A stretch of 64,000 nt of DNA from Psychrobacter sp. APC 3426 (GCF_030408035.1 NZ_JASDCF010000002.1:62001-126000); one strand, 5' to 3'; shown: positions 48,494 to 58,809, numbered from the stretch's first letter. Translations and numbers: made by a program. The notes: generated by a model from the sequence alone, not told the origin.

Positions 48494-49360
48494 ATGCGTG
48501 TTAAGATCGTACTACGCCTTTGCTCACAGCCAGCACGTCTATCGTGCCAAGCCTCTGTTCCATATCATATGGAGCGTAGAACGCATTCTCCTAAAAGTAG
48601 TGTGGGTCTTTCAAATAACATTGCCAGCCATCAGCAAGGCGCTTCCACACTCGTATTGGCACTGTTTGTGATGGCGATATTAGTGACTGCTATCGTTGGA
48701 TTGGTGTTTGGTCATAAGCTTGGGTATCAGCGTGGATTTCATTCCATGCAAAATGAAGCTAAGCAGGCCATTATCAATAGTAGTGAAGCAAGTAAAGAGC
48801 TTGAGGACTTGCGCCTTAGCAATAAAATAGCGACCAACCAAGCGGCGACTGCGAAGCAGGAGCTTGCGATTAGCTTGGCTAATTTGACTGAATTACGTGA
48901 TAACCAACAAGAATTGACGGTCGAAAACAGACAGGTCTCACAGCTTAACGAATTATATGCCGATGTCATTACTGACAAAGGTGGTATGCCATTACAGATA
49001 TTGGGTGCGAAAATCGAACCACTGCCTGAGAATGCTTTTGAGTATGGTTTTGATATTGGCATGCTGAGCGCTGACGGCAAAGCAAAACGATTAAGACCGA
49101 CTCTGACATTGCTGAATGATGATGACTTTGTAGAAGTACCGTTAGACCCTGCGAGCTATACTATCGAAGGCATCGTTCGTATCCGTGGTCGCTTTATGAT
49201 GCCGTCAGGCTTTAAACCGCTACAAGCCAAGTTGAGCTTACAAGCGGGTGGTCAGGAAATAGAGCAGCTGTACGATTGGAAACTCGGTGATAGAGTGGAT
49301 AATATGCCATTATCACTTTTGGACTTACCAGACGTTGATGAAAGCCCAATCGAACCCTAA
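48494..49360 (+). CDS. Single-pass membrane protein with coiled coil (DUF6776-like)
   Basis: The 288 residues have a basic N-terminus of about 50 residues, one membrane helix (LVLALFVMAILVTAIVGLVFG, about 53-73), a periplasmic coiled coil of about 80 residues (EASKELEDLRL to LTVENRQVSQL), and a compact C-terminal domain of beta character (LQILGAKIEPLPENAFEYGFDIG). This architecture is known from gammaproteobacterial DUF6776 proteins, function unknown; the family name is from memory. A possible -10, TATAAT at 48455-48460, stands 34 bases upstream. The start is uncertain: MERRTHSPKS (48569) is an alternative. Confidence 0.72.
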   Translation: MRVKIVLRLCSQPARLSCQASVPYHMERRTHSPKSSVGLSNNIASHQQGASTLVLALFVMAILVTAIVGLVFGHKLGYQRGFHSMQNEAKQAIINSSEASKELEDLRLSNKIATNQAATAKQELAISLANLTELRDNQQELTVENRQVSQLNELYADVITDKGGMPLQILGAKIEPLPENAFEYGFDIGMLSADGKAKRLRPTLTLLNDDDFVEVPLDPASYTIEGIVRIRGRFMMPSGFKPLQAKLSLQAGGQEIEQLYDWKLGDRVDNMPLSLLDLPDVDESPIEP

Positions 49361-49592
49361 TATACCATTAGTTGTTAAGCTGTTGATGAATAACCATATA
49401 TCGTAAAGCATAATGATGGTTTTATAAGGTGTGCTTTTTAATAGTATTCTTTGTAATGTGCCTAATTAACTGCCTTTTTCTTATAGTGCTTAAAATATAG
49501 GCTCTAAGAATATAGAGCTTAGGAACATATATTCCACGTATTCTATCGCCTCCGTTAATCCGAACTTACCTTATAATTATATTTTGATTATT

Positions 49593-49997
49593 ATGAAACA
49601 AATGATATTACAAGCTATGCCAAGCGTTTCTGATTGGCACTTTCCAAACATGCCTGCTCACCGTGCACAAGATGGTGACACGGATGGAGAAACTACACCA
49701 GAAGCAGACGTGCTGGTGGCTGAGCCCGAAGTGGCGAAACCGCCTATGTATGCGGTGGTGATGTACAACGACAACTATACTCCAATGGAATTCGTTGTTT
49801 ATGTTTTACAGTCAGAATTCCGTCACAGTATGGATTCCGCAGTTGAAATTATGTTGACGATTCATAATAGCAGCAAAGGCATTGCTGGCATTTATCCCAA
49901 AGATATTGCTGAAACCAAAGCCAAAAAGGTAAACAGCTTAGCACATCGTGAAGGCTATCCATTATTGACCCAAATCGAGCCACATCAAGGTGAGTAG
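49593..49997 (+). CDS. clpS: ATP-dependent Clp protease adaptor ClpS
   Basis: ClpS delivers N-degron substrates (Leu, Phe, Tyr, Trp at the N-terminus) to ClpAP. Its core (from about residue 49: MYAVVMYNDNYTPMEFVVYVL) keeps the N-D and the later TIHNSSKGIAG histidine that form the N-degron pocket, with the C-terminal KKVNSLAHREGYPL. The 134-residue frame includes a long flexible N-terminal part. The start is uncertain: TTG 49584, ATG 49593, 49602 and 49617 all lack a good ribosome binding site. clpA follows on the same strand, but 736 bases away. Confidence 0.93.
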   Translation: MKQMILQAMPSVSDWHFPNMPAHRAQDGDTDGETTPEADVLVAEPEVAKPPMYAVVMYNDNYTPMEFVVYVLQSEFRHSMDSAVEIMLTIHNSSKGIAGIYPKDIAETKAKKVNSLAHREGYPLLTQIEPHQGE

Positions 49998-50733
49998 GAG
50001 TATTGTCCTTTCTTAATCCTGCTTTTACTTTACCTCTTTATTAGCTCTTATTAAGTTCACTATCATAGTGAGATTAGTAAGAGCTTTTTGTTTTGCATGT
50101 CTCTATCAGTCACTTCCTGTGTTCATTTTACCTCGTATCGACCATAGCCTTGATTTCTCTCTAAGATAACCCTATATATTAATTCACACCATTAAATAAT
50201 ACCCTTTAAATAACCACTGGTACTTTCTCTTCATTTATTACATTGACTAAGTTTGCAAATAGAATAGTTCACTAACTATTTTTGGTTATTGAGGCATATT
50301 GTATTCGTTGAACGTTACTTGTTGGGTATTGTTAACTCAGCACTCAAAAACCTTTATCAAACTCTTGTTTATACCCTCATTTTTTATTACTCAATTTTTT
50401 ATCTACTGATATTTTCAAATTACATAGCTCATATTATGTCTATGGATCTCATTGCATAATATGCTTCGATACATTTTAGTCTGTGTTAATAGATTGACTA
50501 TGCTTAAGTATCGTGTTGAGATAAAGAAAAGCGAATATGAATTATAAAATCACTTACTCGATGATAGATAGGTTATGCAGTCCTTAGATTAAAGGATGGT
50601 TAATGTCATTTATTTACGCTCATTAATAATACGATTATTGCCCTTGAACAATCCATCTGTCGCCCTGATTTACTTACTAACTCATTCATAAAGCTATCAA
50701 TTATAAAGATAGGTATAACCGTAGGAAGCTGTT
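49998..50733. other. Long spacer between clpS and clpA
   Basis: This 736-base spacer is very AT-rich. It has a strong terminator just after clpS and a weak ATAGTT/AACTAT hairpin with T-run at 50264-50283. No frame with coding character was found. clpA must have its own promoter here; TTGACT at about 50495 has no convincing -10. Confidence 0.55.
50043..50089 (+). terminator. Terminator after clpS
   Basis: AGCTCTTA (50043-50050) pairs with TAAGAGCT (50078-50085), and an inner CACTAT/ATAGTG arm extends the long stem. TTTTT follows. Confidence 0.82.
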
Positions 50734-53310
50734 ATGTTAAGTCGTCATCTTGAAGTTTCTTTGCGTTTAGCAATGACACTCGCGCGTCAAAAATCGCATG
50801 AGTATCTCACTGTTGAACACTTGTTATTGGCATTATTAGAAAACACTCACGCTGCCAATACCCTGACTGCCTGTAATGCCAATGTCTCAACGCTGCGTAC
50901 CGAGCTAGAAGCTTATATCAATAAGCACACGCCAACGGTAGATGCAGATACAGAGCAATCGCCGCAGCCAACCCAAAGCTTTGACCGTATTTTGCAACGT
51001 GCTATTTTTCATGTGCAGTCTATCGGTGGTGGTCGCCTTGTAGAAGGCTCCGATATTTTAGTATCTATGTTTTCAGAGCATGATACTTATGCGGTATATT
51101 TGCTCAAGAAACAAGGTATCAGCCGTCTTGAGCTGACTCAGTATTTGTCACATGGTCAAGATAAGGACGAGCCATCTGAACCACGTGCTTCAATGACTGG
51201 TGAGCGCCGTAGTGCCTCAGAAAAGACAAGTAAAGATCCATTGGTTGAATTTGCAACTAACCTAAACCAGCGTGCTGCTGAAGGTAAAACGGATCCATTA
51301 ATCGGGCGTGCCTCTGAGATTGAGCGTGCGGCGCAAGTATTGTGTCGTCGCCGCAAAAACAATCCATTATTGGTTGGTGAGCCAGGCGTTGGTAAAACCT
51401 CTATTGCTGAAGGTTTGGCATGGTTAATTATCAATGATAAAGCACCGAAGCCACTTAATGGCTGTGTGATTTATAGCCTTGATATTGGTGCATTAATCGC
51501 GGGTACAAAGTATCGTGGCGATTTCGAAAAACGCATGAAGTCGCTACTTGATGCATTGAAGAAAAAGCCCAATGCTATTTTATTCATTGATGAGATTCAT
51601 ATGATTATTGGCGCAGGGTCGTCAATGAGTAGCAATATGGATGTCTCAAACTTAATTAAGCCAGCACTTGCCAACGGTGAGCTACGTTGTATAGGCTCTA
51701 CCACCTTTACCGAGTACCGTCAGGTATTTGAGAAGGACCATGCCTTGTCACGTCGTTTCCAAAAGATCGATGTAAAAGAACCAAGTGTTGATGATACGAT
51801 TGATATTCTACGTGGTCTTAAACCACGCTATGAAGAGTTTCATAATGTTGAGTACACTGATGAGGCATTGGTCACGGCTGTACAGTTATCAGCCAAACAT
51901 ATTCATGAGCGTTTCTTGCCAGACAAAGCGATAGACGTAATCGATGAAGCAGGTGCTTATAAGCGTCTGGGCGTTATTCCTGATGCGGATGACATCGATG
52001 CAGAAGAAAGCTTTATTGCTGATTTAGAGCAAGACTTTGATGCTCAGATTGATGCGGATGTCGAAGGTCTAGAAAGTGATATCAATGGCGATAGCGCTGC
52101 TCATGGTCAAGATAATGAGATGAAAGATGAAGCGGATACGGCTAAAGCCAATGATCGCGCTAAAGCGTCTGATAAAAAGGCTGCTAAGGTGAAAAAAGCA
52201 CCGATGAAAATTGATGTGGCAGATATTGAAGCCATCATCGCTAAGCTAGCGCGCATTCCGCCCAAATCCGTATCCAGTGATGATAAGAGTATTCTTGAGC
52301 ATCTAGATCGCGACCTTAAACATTTGGTCTTTGGTCAGGACGAAGCTATTGCGACCCTAGCCGATGCGATTAAATTGTCTCGTGCCGGTTTAAAAGCACC
52401 AGACAAGCCAATTGGTTCATTTATGTTTGCAGGCCCAACGGGTGTCGGTAAAACAGAAGTATCACGTCAATTGGCCAACTTGTTAGGCGTTGAGTTGGTA
52501 CGCTTTGACATGTCAGAGTATATGGAAGCGCATACAGCCTCACGTCTAATAGGTGCGCCTCCAGGCTATGTCGGTTACGATCAAGGTGGTTTGCTTACAG
52601 AGAAAATTAATCAGCATCCCCACTGTGTATTGTTGCTAGATGAAATAGAAAAAGCGCACCCTGATGTATTCAACTTGCTGCTGCAAGTCATGGATCATGG
52701 TACTTTGACAGATAATAATGGCCGTGTCGCTATCTTTAAGCAAGTCATTGTCATTATGACTACTAACGTCGGTGCTGATAGTATCAGTCGCTCATCCATG
52801 GGCTTTACGCAGCAAGACCATAGCCGTGATAACACTGAATCGCTCAAACGCGTCTTTACACCAGAATTCCGCAACCGTTTGGATGCGATTATTCAGTTCA
52901 ATCCATTGGATACTTCTGTGGTGGTGTCGGTAGTCGATAAGTTCTTGGTTGAGCTACAAGTGCAACTTGATGACAAGCAAGTGACACTTGAGATTGATGA
53001 TGAAGTACGCGACTATCTGGCTGATAAGGGCTATGACCGCTTAATGGGTGCGCGTCCTATGCAGCGTCTGATTCAAGACGAGATTAAAAAGCCACTCGCA
53101 AGTATGATTTTGTTCGGTGACTTGGTCAATGGTGGGGTAGTACACCTGACATTGGAGCCTGAAGATACCAATAATGAAGAAGGTGACTCTGTTAAGCTCG
53201 ATAAATACAATGATAAAGCCTCTGATAAAGGCTCATCAGACAGTCGTATTGTTTTGACAGTTGTCGAAACTCATGCGCCGCATCCAGACTCTGAGTCATT
53301 AGCAAGCTAA
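50734..53310 (+). CDS. clpA: ATP-dependent Clp protease ATP-binding subunit ClpA
   Basis: ClpA is the AAA+ unfoldase that feeds substrates to ClpP. The 858 residues compare with 758 in E. coli. The Clp N-domain (about 1-140) binds ClpS. AAA+ module 1 has Walker A GEPGVGKT at 215-222 and Walker B ILFIDEIH; module 2 has GPTGVGKT at 567-574. An insert of about 75 acidic and lysine-rich residues (about 415-488) lies between the modules. Ser/Asp/Lys-rich residues follow the C-terminal domain. AGGAAG precedes the ATG. The identity is certain; the insert is unusual. Confidence 0.96.
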   Translation: MLSRHLEVSLRLAMTLARQKSHEYLTVEHLLLALLENTHAANTLTACNANVSTLRTELEAYINKHTPTVDADTEQSPQPTQSFDRILQRAIFHVQSIGGGRLVEGSDILVSMFSEHDTYAVYLLKKQGISRLELTQYLSHGQDKDEPSEPRASMTGERRSASEKTSKDPLVEFATNLNQRAAEGKTDPLIGRASEIERAAQVLCRRRKNNPLLVGEPGVGKTSIAEGLAWLIINDKAPKPLNGCVIYSLDIGALIAGTKYRGDFEKRMKSLLDALKKKPNAILFIDEIHMIIGAGSSMSSNMDVSNLIKPALANGELRCIGSTTFTEYRQVFEKDHALSRRFQKIDVKEPSVDDTIDILRGLKPRYEEFHNVEYTDEALVTAVQLSAKHIHERFLPDKAIDVIDEAGAYKRLGVIPDADDIDAEESFIADLEQDFDAQIDADVEGLESDINGDSAAHGQDNEMKDEADTAKANDRAKASDKKAAKVKKAPMKIDVADIEAIIAKLARIPPKSVSSDDKSILEHLDRDLKHLVFGQDEAIATLADAIKLSRAGLKAPDKPIGSFMFAGPTGVGKTEVSRQLANLLGVELVRFDMSEYMEAHTASRLIGAPPGYVGYDQGGLLTEKINQHPHCVLLLDEIEKAHPDVFNLLLQVMDHGTLTDNNGRVAIFKQVIVIMTTNVGADSISRSSMGFTQQDHSRDNTESLKRVFTPEFRNRLDAIIQFNPLDTSVVVSVVDKFLVELQVQLDDKQVTLEIDDEVRDYLADKGYDRLMGARPMQRLIQDEIKKPLASMILFGDLVNGGVVHLTLEPEDTNNEEGDSVKLDKYNDKASDKGSSDSRIVLTVVETHAPHPDSESLAS

Positions 53311-53330
53311 GTTTATATTGCTAATATAAT

Positions 53331-53360
53331 AAAAACGGTTACTGCGGTAGCCGTTTTTTT
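53331..53360 (+). terminator. Terminator after clpA
   Basis: AAAAACGGTTAC (53331-53342) pairs with GTAGCCGTTTTT (53347-53358), with one G-T wobble, around a four-base loop. It lies 20 bases past the clpA stop and ends in a T-run. Confidence 0.9.
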
Positions 53361-53362
53361 GT

Positions 53363-53371
53363 TGCTATAAT
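53363..53371 (+). promoter_or_regulatory. Extended -10 element upstream of ung
   Basis: TGCTATAAT, a perfect extended -10, stands immediately after the clpA terminator and 58 bases before ung. A second TATAAT at 53405-53410 lies nearer the ATG; which is used is unclear. Confidence 0.45.
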
Positions 53372-53429
53372 TCATCATAAGGTCACTTTAACGCTTCACT
53401 GCCCTATAATAAATAAAAAAGGACATATT

Positions 53430-54167
53430 ATGGAACTGTTCGATGAGCAAGCGCCAAAAACAGCAGCGCAAAAACAAGCAATCTTAGACAAGGTTCGCTT
53501 ACCAGAAGATTGGAAAATGGCACTATCAGAAGAATTAACCTCTGATAATATGGATAGTCTACGAGCTTTTTTGAAGGAAGCTTATCAATCAGACGATAGT
53601 ATCTATCCACCAGCCCCTTTGATATTTAATGCGTTGAACTTGACGCCTTTATCACAAGTTAAAGTCGTAATACTAGGTCAAGACCCTTATCATGGACCGG
53701 GGCAAGCGATGGGCTTATCATTTTCAGTGCCCAAAGCCATTCCAAAGCCGCCATCACTCAACAACTTATTGAAAGAGATGGCAAGTGACATAGGTATCGC
53801 GCCGTCAAAACATGGCGACCTGACTTATTGGGCGCAGCAAGGGGTGTTACTCTTAAATAGTTCATTAACGGTGAGAGAGGGCGAGCCAAACAGCCATCAA
53901 AATAAAGGCTGGGAGCAGTTTACCGATGCGGTCATTGATGTGGTCAATGAACAAACAGAGCGTACGGTATTTATATTGTGGGGTAGTAAAGCACAGAAAA
54001 AGGGCAAATATATTAATACTGATAAGCATTTGATTTTGACAGCGGTTCATCCGTCACCACTGGCTGCCAATCGTGGTGGGTTTTTTGGTTCAAAACCGTT
54101 CTCTAAGACCAATGACTATCTGGCACAGTATGGTCAAACGCCAATTGACTGGCAACTGCCACAGTAG
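53430..54167 (+). CDS. ung: Uracil-DNA glycosylase Ung
   Basis: Ung removes uracil from DNA, starting base excision repair. The 245 residues have the family 1 motif VVILGQDPYHGPGQAMGLSFSV with water-activating Asp85, the LLLNSSLTVREG block, and the leucine-loop motif HPSPLAANRG with His207. AAAGGA precedes the ATG. tadA starts on the base after its stop codon, so the two are co-transcribed. Confidence 0.97.
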   Translation: MELFDEQAPKTAAQKQAILDKVRLPEDWKMALSEELTSDNMDSLRAFLKEAYQSDDSIYPPAPLIFNALNLTPLSQVKVVILGQDPYHGPGQAMGLSFSVPKAIPKPPSLNNLLKEMASDIGIAPSKHGDLTYWAQQGVLLLNSSLTVREGEPNSHQNKGWEQFTDAVIDVVNEQTERTVFILWGSKAQKKGKYINTDKHLILTAVHPSPLAANRGGFFGSKPFSKTNDYLAQYGQTPIDWQLPQ

Positions 54168-54743
54168 ATGTCAATAATGATAAGCCGACCTCTACAACCA
54201 TACTATTTTGGTGCTTATACTTTAAGTGCTCATGACTTTTGGACCCTTGAAGATGTCAGCTGGATGAACCAAGCACTTAGACTTGCTAAACAAGGTGCTG
54301 AGCGTGGAGAAGTGCCTGTAGGCGCTATATTGGTACATAATCAGCAGATTGTCGGGCAGGGGTTTAATGAGCCAATAGGTCGTCATGATGCGACAGCGCA
54401 TGCTGAGATAGTCGCGTTAAGAGATGCCTGCTCGCGTTTAAACAACTATCGCCTGCCATTACAGACCACTTTATACGTAACTCTAGAGCCATGTACGATG
54501 TGTATTGGTGCGTTGATTCATGCACGGGTTGATAGGCTGGTCTATGCAGCAAGCGAACCGCGGGCTGGTATGGTTGGTAGTCAAATGAATTTGCCGATGC
54601 AGCCTTTTTATAATCATACTATTGAAGTACATAAGGGCTTGTGTAGCGAGCATAGTGGTCAAATGCTCAAGTTGTTTTTCCGTGAGCGTCGAAAAGCTGC
54701 GAAGAAGAACAAGCTCAGCGACTACATCATCAGTAACAAATAA
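54168..54743 (+). CDS. tadA: tRNA-specific adenosine deaminase TadA
   Basis: TadA converts adenosine 34 of tRNA-Arg to inosine, an essential step. The 191 residues hold the zinc-deaminase motifs: HAE at His78-Glu80 and PCTMC at Pro108-Cys112, with the catalytic glutamate Glu80. YAASEPRAGMVGS follows, as in bacterial TadA. An N-terminal extension of about 30 residues precedes the usual WMNQALRLA start. The start directly abuts the ung stop; ATG 54177 is an alternative. Confidence 0.95.
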   Translation: MSIMISRPLQPYYFGAYTLSAHDFWTLEDVSWMNQALRLAKQGAERGEVPVGAILVHNQQIVGQGFNEPIGRHDATAHAEIVALRDACSRLNNYRLPLQTTLYVTLEPCTMCIGALIHARVDRLVYAASEPRAGMVGSQMNLPMQPFYNHTIEVHKGLCSEHSGQMLKLFFRERRKAAKKNKLSDYIISNK

Positions 54744-54796
54744 AATAGACATTCGACAAGTTATCGGTCTTGGTGCTAGTGATAGTGCTCTTTTCT

Positions 54797-54805
54797 TGCT
54801 ATAAT
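54797..54805 (+). promoter_or_regulatory. Extended -10 element upstream of cmk
   Basis: TGCTATAAT, a perfect extended -10, lies 110 bases before the cmk start. No good -35 is visible. Confidence 0.5.
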
Positions 54806-54915
54806 ATCGCCCTATTTGATGCCGAAATGCGTAAGTAGCTGCCAAGCATTTGATTAATAAGTAAATATCGTTCTGTTACTGGTCTACAAGTAGCGTCTAC
54901 TATTGAGTGAGTATT

Positions 54916-55692
54916 ATGACTGTTTCTACACCTGATAACGCGTCACTTGCTAGTGAAGGTAATGGTCAAGCTCAGAATCAAGTGAAGCGCTATCCTGTCA
55001 TTTGTATCGATGGACCAAGTGGCGCAGGTAAAGGGACGGTTACATGGCGTTTAGCACAAGCATTGGATTATCAACTGCTTGATTCAGGGGCTTTATATCG
55101 TATCGTAGGGCTTAAAGCATTTGAAGCTGGATTGATTGCTGCAGATGGCAGTCAAGATATTGACGAAATGGCTGTGTTGGAACTAACCCAACGCTTAAAT
55201 ATCGAATTTGTACCAAACAATGAATCTGGTCGAGTCGATATTATCGTCAATGGTGATGCAGTCGGTGAGCAAGTGCGAAACGAAACCGTTGGTGGTTATG
55301 CCTCGCAGATAGCGGTATTTCCAAAAGTTCGCCAAGCATTACTCAAATTGCAACAAGATATGGCAACTCGCTCAGGACTGGTCGCTGATGGACGTGATAT
55401 GGGCACGGTAGTTTTCCCAGATGCCGATGTTAAGGTCTATCTGACAGCAAGTGCTGAAGCACGTGCAGAGCGACGTGTGGCACAGTTATTAAATGCAGGG
55501 CAAACGGCAGATTTCGATGCTATTTTAGCAACGATTAAAGCTCGTGACGATCGTGATGAGAATCGTACGACTGCGCCATCGAAACCTGCAGAAGATGCAC
55601 TGTTGCTCGATAGCTCATCTTTAGACGCTAATACGGTCTATGAGCAAGTTAAGAGATATTGCCAAGATAAAGGTATCTTCTTTAATAGTTAA
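54916..55692 (+). CDS. cmk: Cytidylate kinase Cmk
   Basis: Cmk phosphorylates CMP and dCMP to the diphosphates. The 258-residue protein has the P-loop CIDGPSGAGKGT, the acceptor-site segment DSGALYR, and DGRDMGTVVFPDADVK typical of the family, then the lid RRVAQL. The ATG at 54916 was taken over the GTG at 54907. It precedes rpsA, the standard cmk-rpsA-ihfB order. Confidence 0.97.
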   Translation: MTVSTPDNASLASEGNGQAQNQVKRYPVICIDGPSGAGKGTVTWRLAQALDYQLLDSGALYRIVGLKAFEAGLIAADGSQDIDEMAVLELTQRLNIEFVPNNESGRVDIIVNGDAVGEQVRNETVGGYASQIAVFPKVRQALLKLQQDMATRSGLVADGRDMGTVVFPDADVKVYLTASAEARAERRVAQLLNAGQTADFDAILATIKARDDRDENRTTAPSKPAEDALLLDSSSLDANTVYEQVKRYCQDKGIFFNS

Positions 55693-55820
55693 TAAAAACA
55701 ACATATTAAGAACCAAAAACTTCACTACAATGATTGAATATAGTATAAAATTATAGTAATCAAAGTAAGCGGTAGTTAAAAAGATATCATTTTTTTATGT
55801 AAGACAGTTGTTGCTAATAA

Positions 55821-55852
55821 GTTTTATTAATAATGAGTTTGATTAATAGCGA
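55821..55852. repeat. Imperfect 16-bp tandem repeat in the rpsA leader
   Basis: GTTTTATTAATAATGA (55821-55836) and GTTTGATTAATAGCGA (55837-55852) follow each other directly, identical at 13 of 16 positions; a further partial copy may follow. The repeat lies 127 bases before rpsA in a U-rich leader. Confidence 0.6.
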
Positions 55853-55979
55853 GCTTATTACCAACAAACGTTTTTTTATATGATTGTATAAGATATAAAA
55901 CCAGTATTCTCGTTTTATGTAATCATAAATTTGATCCGTACTGTGCTGGACAGGATACGGCTATACAAAGGTAGACATA

Positions 55980-57668
55980 ATGGAATCATTTGCTGAACTA
56001 TTTGAAGCGAGCATCGAAGAAACAGGCCTAGATATCGAGCGTGGCTCGGTTATTAACGGTACTGTTGTTGCCATTGATAACGACTGGATTACAGTAGATA
56101 CTGGTCTGAAATCTGAAGGTATCGTCGCTCGTGAAGAGTTTTTAAGCGAAGAAGGCGAACTTGAAGTTGAAGTTGGCGATAGCGTTGATGTCGTGGTTGA
56201 AGCGGTTGATAACGGTATGGGTCAAACCTTACTGTCACGTGAAAAAGCCAAACGTGTTGAAACTTGGAACTTCCTTGAAAAAATCGCTGATAATGATGAA
56301 ATCGTAAAAGGTATTATCTCAAGCAAAGTTAAAGGTGGCTTTACCGTTGATATCGGTTCAGTACGCGCGTTCCTACCAGGTTCATTGGTAGACGTACGTC
56401 CTATCCGTGATACTACGCATCTTGAAGGCAAAGAGCTAGAATTCAAAGTTATCAAACTTGACCAAAAACGTAACAACGTTGTGGTTAGCCGTCGTGCAGT
56501 TATGGAAGCTGAAAACTCAGCTGAGCGCGAAGAGCTATTGAACAAGCTTGAAGAAGGTATCGAAATCGAAGGTATCGTTAAGAACCTAACTGATTATGGT
56601 GCATTCGTTGACCTTGGTGGTATTGATGGTCTATTGCACATCACTGACATGGCATGGCGTCGTATCAAGCACCCATCAGAAGTTGTTGAAGTGGGTCAAG
56701 ACCTAAAAGTTAAAGTATTGAAGTTTGACCGTGAGCGCAATCGCGTAAGCCTAGGTCTAAAACAACTTGGTACTGATCCTTGGGATAACGTTGGCGGCAC
56801 TTACCCAGTAGGTAGTGTGGTTAAAGCACGCGTGACTAACCTAACTGATTATGGTTGTTTTGCTGAGATTTCTGAAGGTATTGAAGGTCTAGTACACGTA
56901 TCAGAAATGGATCATACCAACAAAAACATCCACCCATCTAAAGTTGTTCAAGTGGGTGATGAAGTTGAAGTAATGATTCTTGATATCGATGAAGAACGTC
57001 GTCGTATCAGCCTAGGTATCAAACAAACTCTAGCCAATCCATGGGATGAGTTTGATAAGAAACACGAGCGCGGTGATAAAATCACTGGTACTATCAAATC
57101 AATCACTGACTTCGGTATCTTTATCGGTTTAGACGGTGGTATTGATGGTCTGGTTCACTTATCAGATATCTCTTGGAACGAAACTGGCGAAGATGCTATC
57201 CGTAACTACAACAAAGGTGACACCGTTGAAGCAATGGTATTGTCAGTAGATGCAGAAGCTAACCGTATCAGTCTAGGCGTTAAGCAGTTAAGTTCTGATC
57301 CATTCAACGAATACCTAGTCAATAATGACCGTGGTGCTATCGTTAATGGTAAAGTAAAAGAAGTAGACGCTAAAGGTGCTACTATCGAACTTGCTGACGA
57401 AGTTGAAGCATACTTACGTGCCTCTGAAATCCAACGTGACCGCGTTGAAGATGCAACTAAGCATCTAACTGTTGGTGATGACGTTGAAGCGAAAATCATC
57501 AGTGTTGATCGTAAGACTCGCAACATCAACTTGTCTATCAAAGCGAAAGACGAAGCTGAAGAGCGTCAAGCGATTAAAGATCTTGGTAGCACTAGCACGA
57601 CTGCTGCTCCAGGTTCTGATGCACAGCCAAAAACAATTGGTGATTTGATCAAAGAACAAATGCAGTAA
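55980..57668 (+). CDS. rpsA: 30S ribosomal protein S1
   Basis: S1 binds mRNA leaders and brings them to the 30S ribosome. The 562 residues contain six S1 domains, recognisable by repeats such as [37 protein letters not shown] and [19 protein letters not shown]. The length matches E. coli (557). AAAGG stands upstream of the ATG. S1 commonly represses its own translation, and the AT-rich leader would suit that. A terminator follows closely. Confidence 0.98.
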   Translation: MESFAELFEASIEETGLDIERGSVINGTVVAIDNDWITVDTGLKSEGIVAREEFLSEEGELEVEVGDSVDVVVEAVDNGMGQTLLSREKAKRVETWNFLEKIADNDEIVKGIISSKVKGGFTVDIGSVRAFLPGSLVDVRPIRDTTHLEGKELEFKVIKLDQKRNNVVVSRRAVMEAENSAEREELLNKLEEGIEIEGIVKNLTDYGAFVDLGGIDGLLHITDMAWRRIKHPSEVVEVGQDLKVKVLKFDRERNRVSLGLKQLGTDPWDNVGGTYPVGSVVKARVTNLTDYGCFAEISEGIEGLVHVSEMDHTNKNIHPSKVVQVGDEVEVMILDIDEERRRISLGIKQTLANPWDEFDKKHERGDKITGTIKSITDFGIFIGLDGGIDGLVHLSDISWNETGEDAIRNYNKGDTVEAMVLSVDAEANRISLGVKQLSSDPFNEYLVNNDRGAIVNGKVKEVDAKGATIELADEVEAYLRASEIQRDRVEDATKHLTVGDDVEAKIISVDRKTRNINLSIKAKDEAEERQAIKDLGSTSTTAAPGSDAQPKTIGDLIKEQMQ

Positions 57669-57698
57669 GCTGCTAAGTTATTGATATAAAAGTAATGT

Positions 57699-57727
57699 AA
57701 AAAAAGCGACTCCGGTCGCTTTTTTTT
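57699..57727 (+). terminator. Terminator after rpsA
   Basis: GCGAC (57706-57710) and GTCGC (57715-57719) form a stem with loop TCCG, an A-run before it and eight T residues after. It is 30 bases past the stop. Confidence 0.9.
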
Positions 57728-57874
57728 ATGATTAAATTTTGGATTTGCTATTAATAAGCATGGTTTTTGCTGAAACTGGCAAACTCTTATTTCCATTTAC
57801 GGTAATATCCGCTATCATTTGCAACATTGAGTAACGAGATGTGAATCAACGCTTAACTTAATCAAGGTGGTGAT

Positions 57875-57979
57875 ATGATCTTAGTGAAAAACTCTAATCA
57901 GTATCTTCTGCCATCAATATGCTTAATTAGCGATTCGACTCATTGTCATCTTATCCATCAATCAACAAGGCAAGCGTAA
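57875..57979 (+). CDS. Possible 34-codon leader frame before ihfB
   Basis: This ATG frame (MILVKNSNQYLL...) follows AAGGTGG and stops (TAA, 57977-57979) two bases before the ihfB ATG, an arrangement suited to translational coupling. The peptide has no recognisable family. The 313-base spacer 57669-57981 otherwise has only the rpsA terminator. The frame could be chance. Confidence 0.3.
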   Translation: MILVKNSNQYLLPSICLISDSTHCHLIHQSTRQA

Positions 57980-57981
57980 TA

Positions 57982-58287
57982 ATGCAGCAAGCGATTAACA
58001 AATCTGAATTTATTAGTAATTTGAGTGCGAACTGTGACAATATGACTGATACAGTGGTCGATGATGCAGTACGTGAAATATTGAATTTAATGACCAATAC
58101 ACTCGCCAATGACGGGCGAGTAGAAGTACGAGGGTTTGGCAGCTTTTGTCTACATCATCGCCGGGCTCGTATGGGTCGAAACCCTAAAACGGGCGAAAGC
58201 GTACCGGTACCTGCCAAGGCCATTCCACATTTCAAGCCTGGCAAAGCTCTGCGTGAAGCGGTTAATGATAAGGTAGCCCATGGTTAA
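57982..58287 (+). CDS. ihfB: Integration host factor subunit beta
   Basis: IhfB pairs with IhfA to bend DNA at specific sites, affecting replication, transcription and recombination. The 101 residues are of normal length, with the HU/IHF pattern KSEFISNL, EVRGFGSFCLHHRRARMGRNPKTGE, where RNP holds the intercalating proline, then PHFKPGKALREAVN. The frame is open 13 codons more to a TTG at 57943, but the ATG at 57982 gives the family length. The lapA-like gene follows. Confidence 0.95.
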   Translation: MQQAINKSEFISNLSANCDNMTDTVVDDAVREILNLMTNTLANDGRVEVRGFGSFCLHHRRARMGRNPKTGESVPVPAKAIPHFKPGKALREAVNDKVAHG

Positions 58288-58401
58288 TCGCTGCCTCATC
58301 GCCACTTTTGATTCATAAGATTGAAAAAGTGTGAATGAGGACAGACTCTAAAACACGGTTCTTAAAATGTTAGTGACATTCTAAACTGAGGTATACGTCC
58401 C

Positions 58402-58809
58402 ATGCGCTTTGTATTGTTTGTTTTGCTATTCTTAAGCTTTGCTTATTCACTTGGGTTAGTATTGGCCAATAACACCGAAGTCGGCGTAAACCTATTATTT
58501 TCCCAAGCACCGACGATGAACTTAGGGTTGTTACTGATACTTTGTCTCATACTGGGTATCGTTATTGGTATCTTATTGGCTTTACTTATCTTTCGTGTAC
58601 TGCAAAATAAGTGGGAAATATCACGTTTGCAAAAGGTAAATGCCAACCTCCAAGAGCAACTAACACAGGCTAATGTGGTCATTGATCGTCAGGCAAATGC
58701 ACCAACAGTAGAAGAAGCAGTCTATGGCTCAACAGCAACCAATGTGCATGATACTGCAGCGGTTGATGTTAATGAGAGCGCTACGCTTACTAAGCACAAA
58801 CGAGATTAG
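58402..58809 (+). CDS. lapA: LapA-family (DUF1049) membrane protein
   Basis: The 135-residue protein has two membrane helices (about 1-20, FVLFVLLFLSFAYSLGLVL; about 41-63, LLLILCLILGIVIGILLALLIF) and a C-terminal coiled coil (LQKVNANLQEQLTQ). LapA proteins interact with LapB in LPS assembly and regulation in E. coli. The position after ihfB matches other gammaproteobacteria, although lapB does not follow here. GAGG lies upstream of the ATG. Confidence 0.88.
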   Translation: MRFVLFVLLFLSFAYSLGLVLANNTEVGVNLLFSQAPTMNLGLLLILCLILGIVIGILLALLIFRVLQNKWEISRLQKVNANLQEQLTQANVVIDRQANAPTVEEAVYGSTATNVHDTAAVDVNESATLTKHKRD

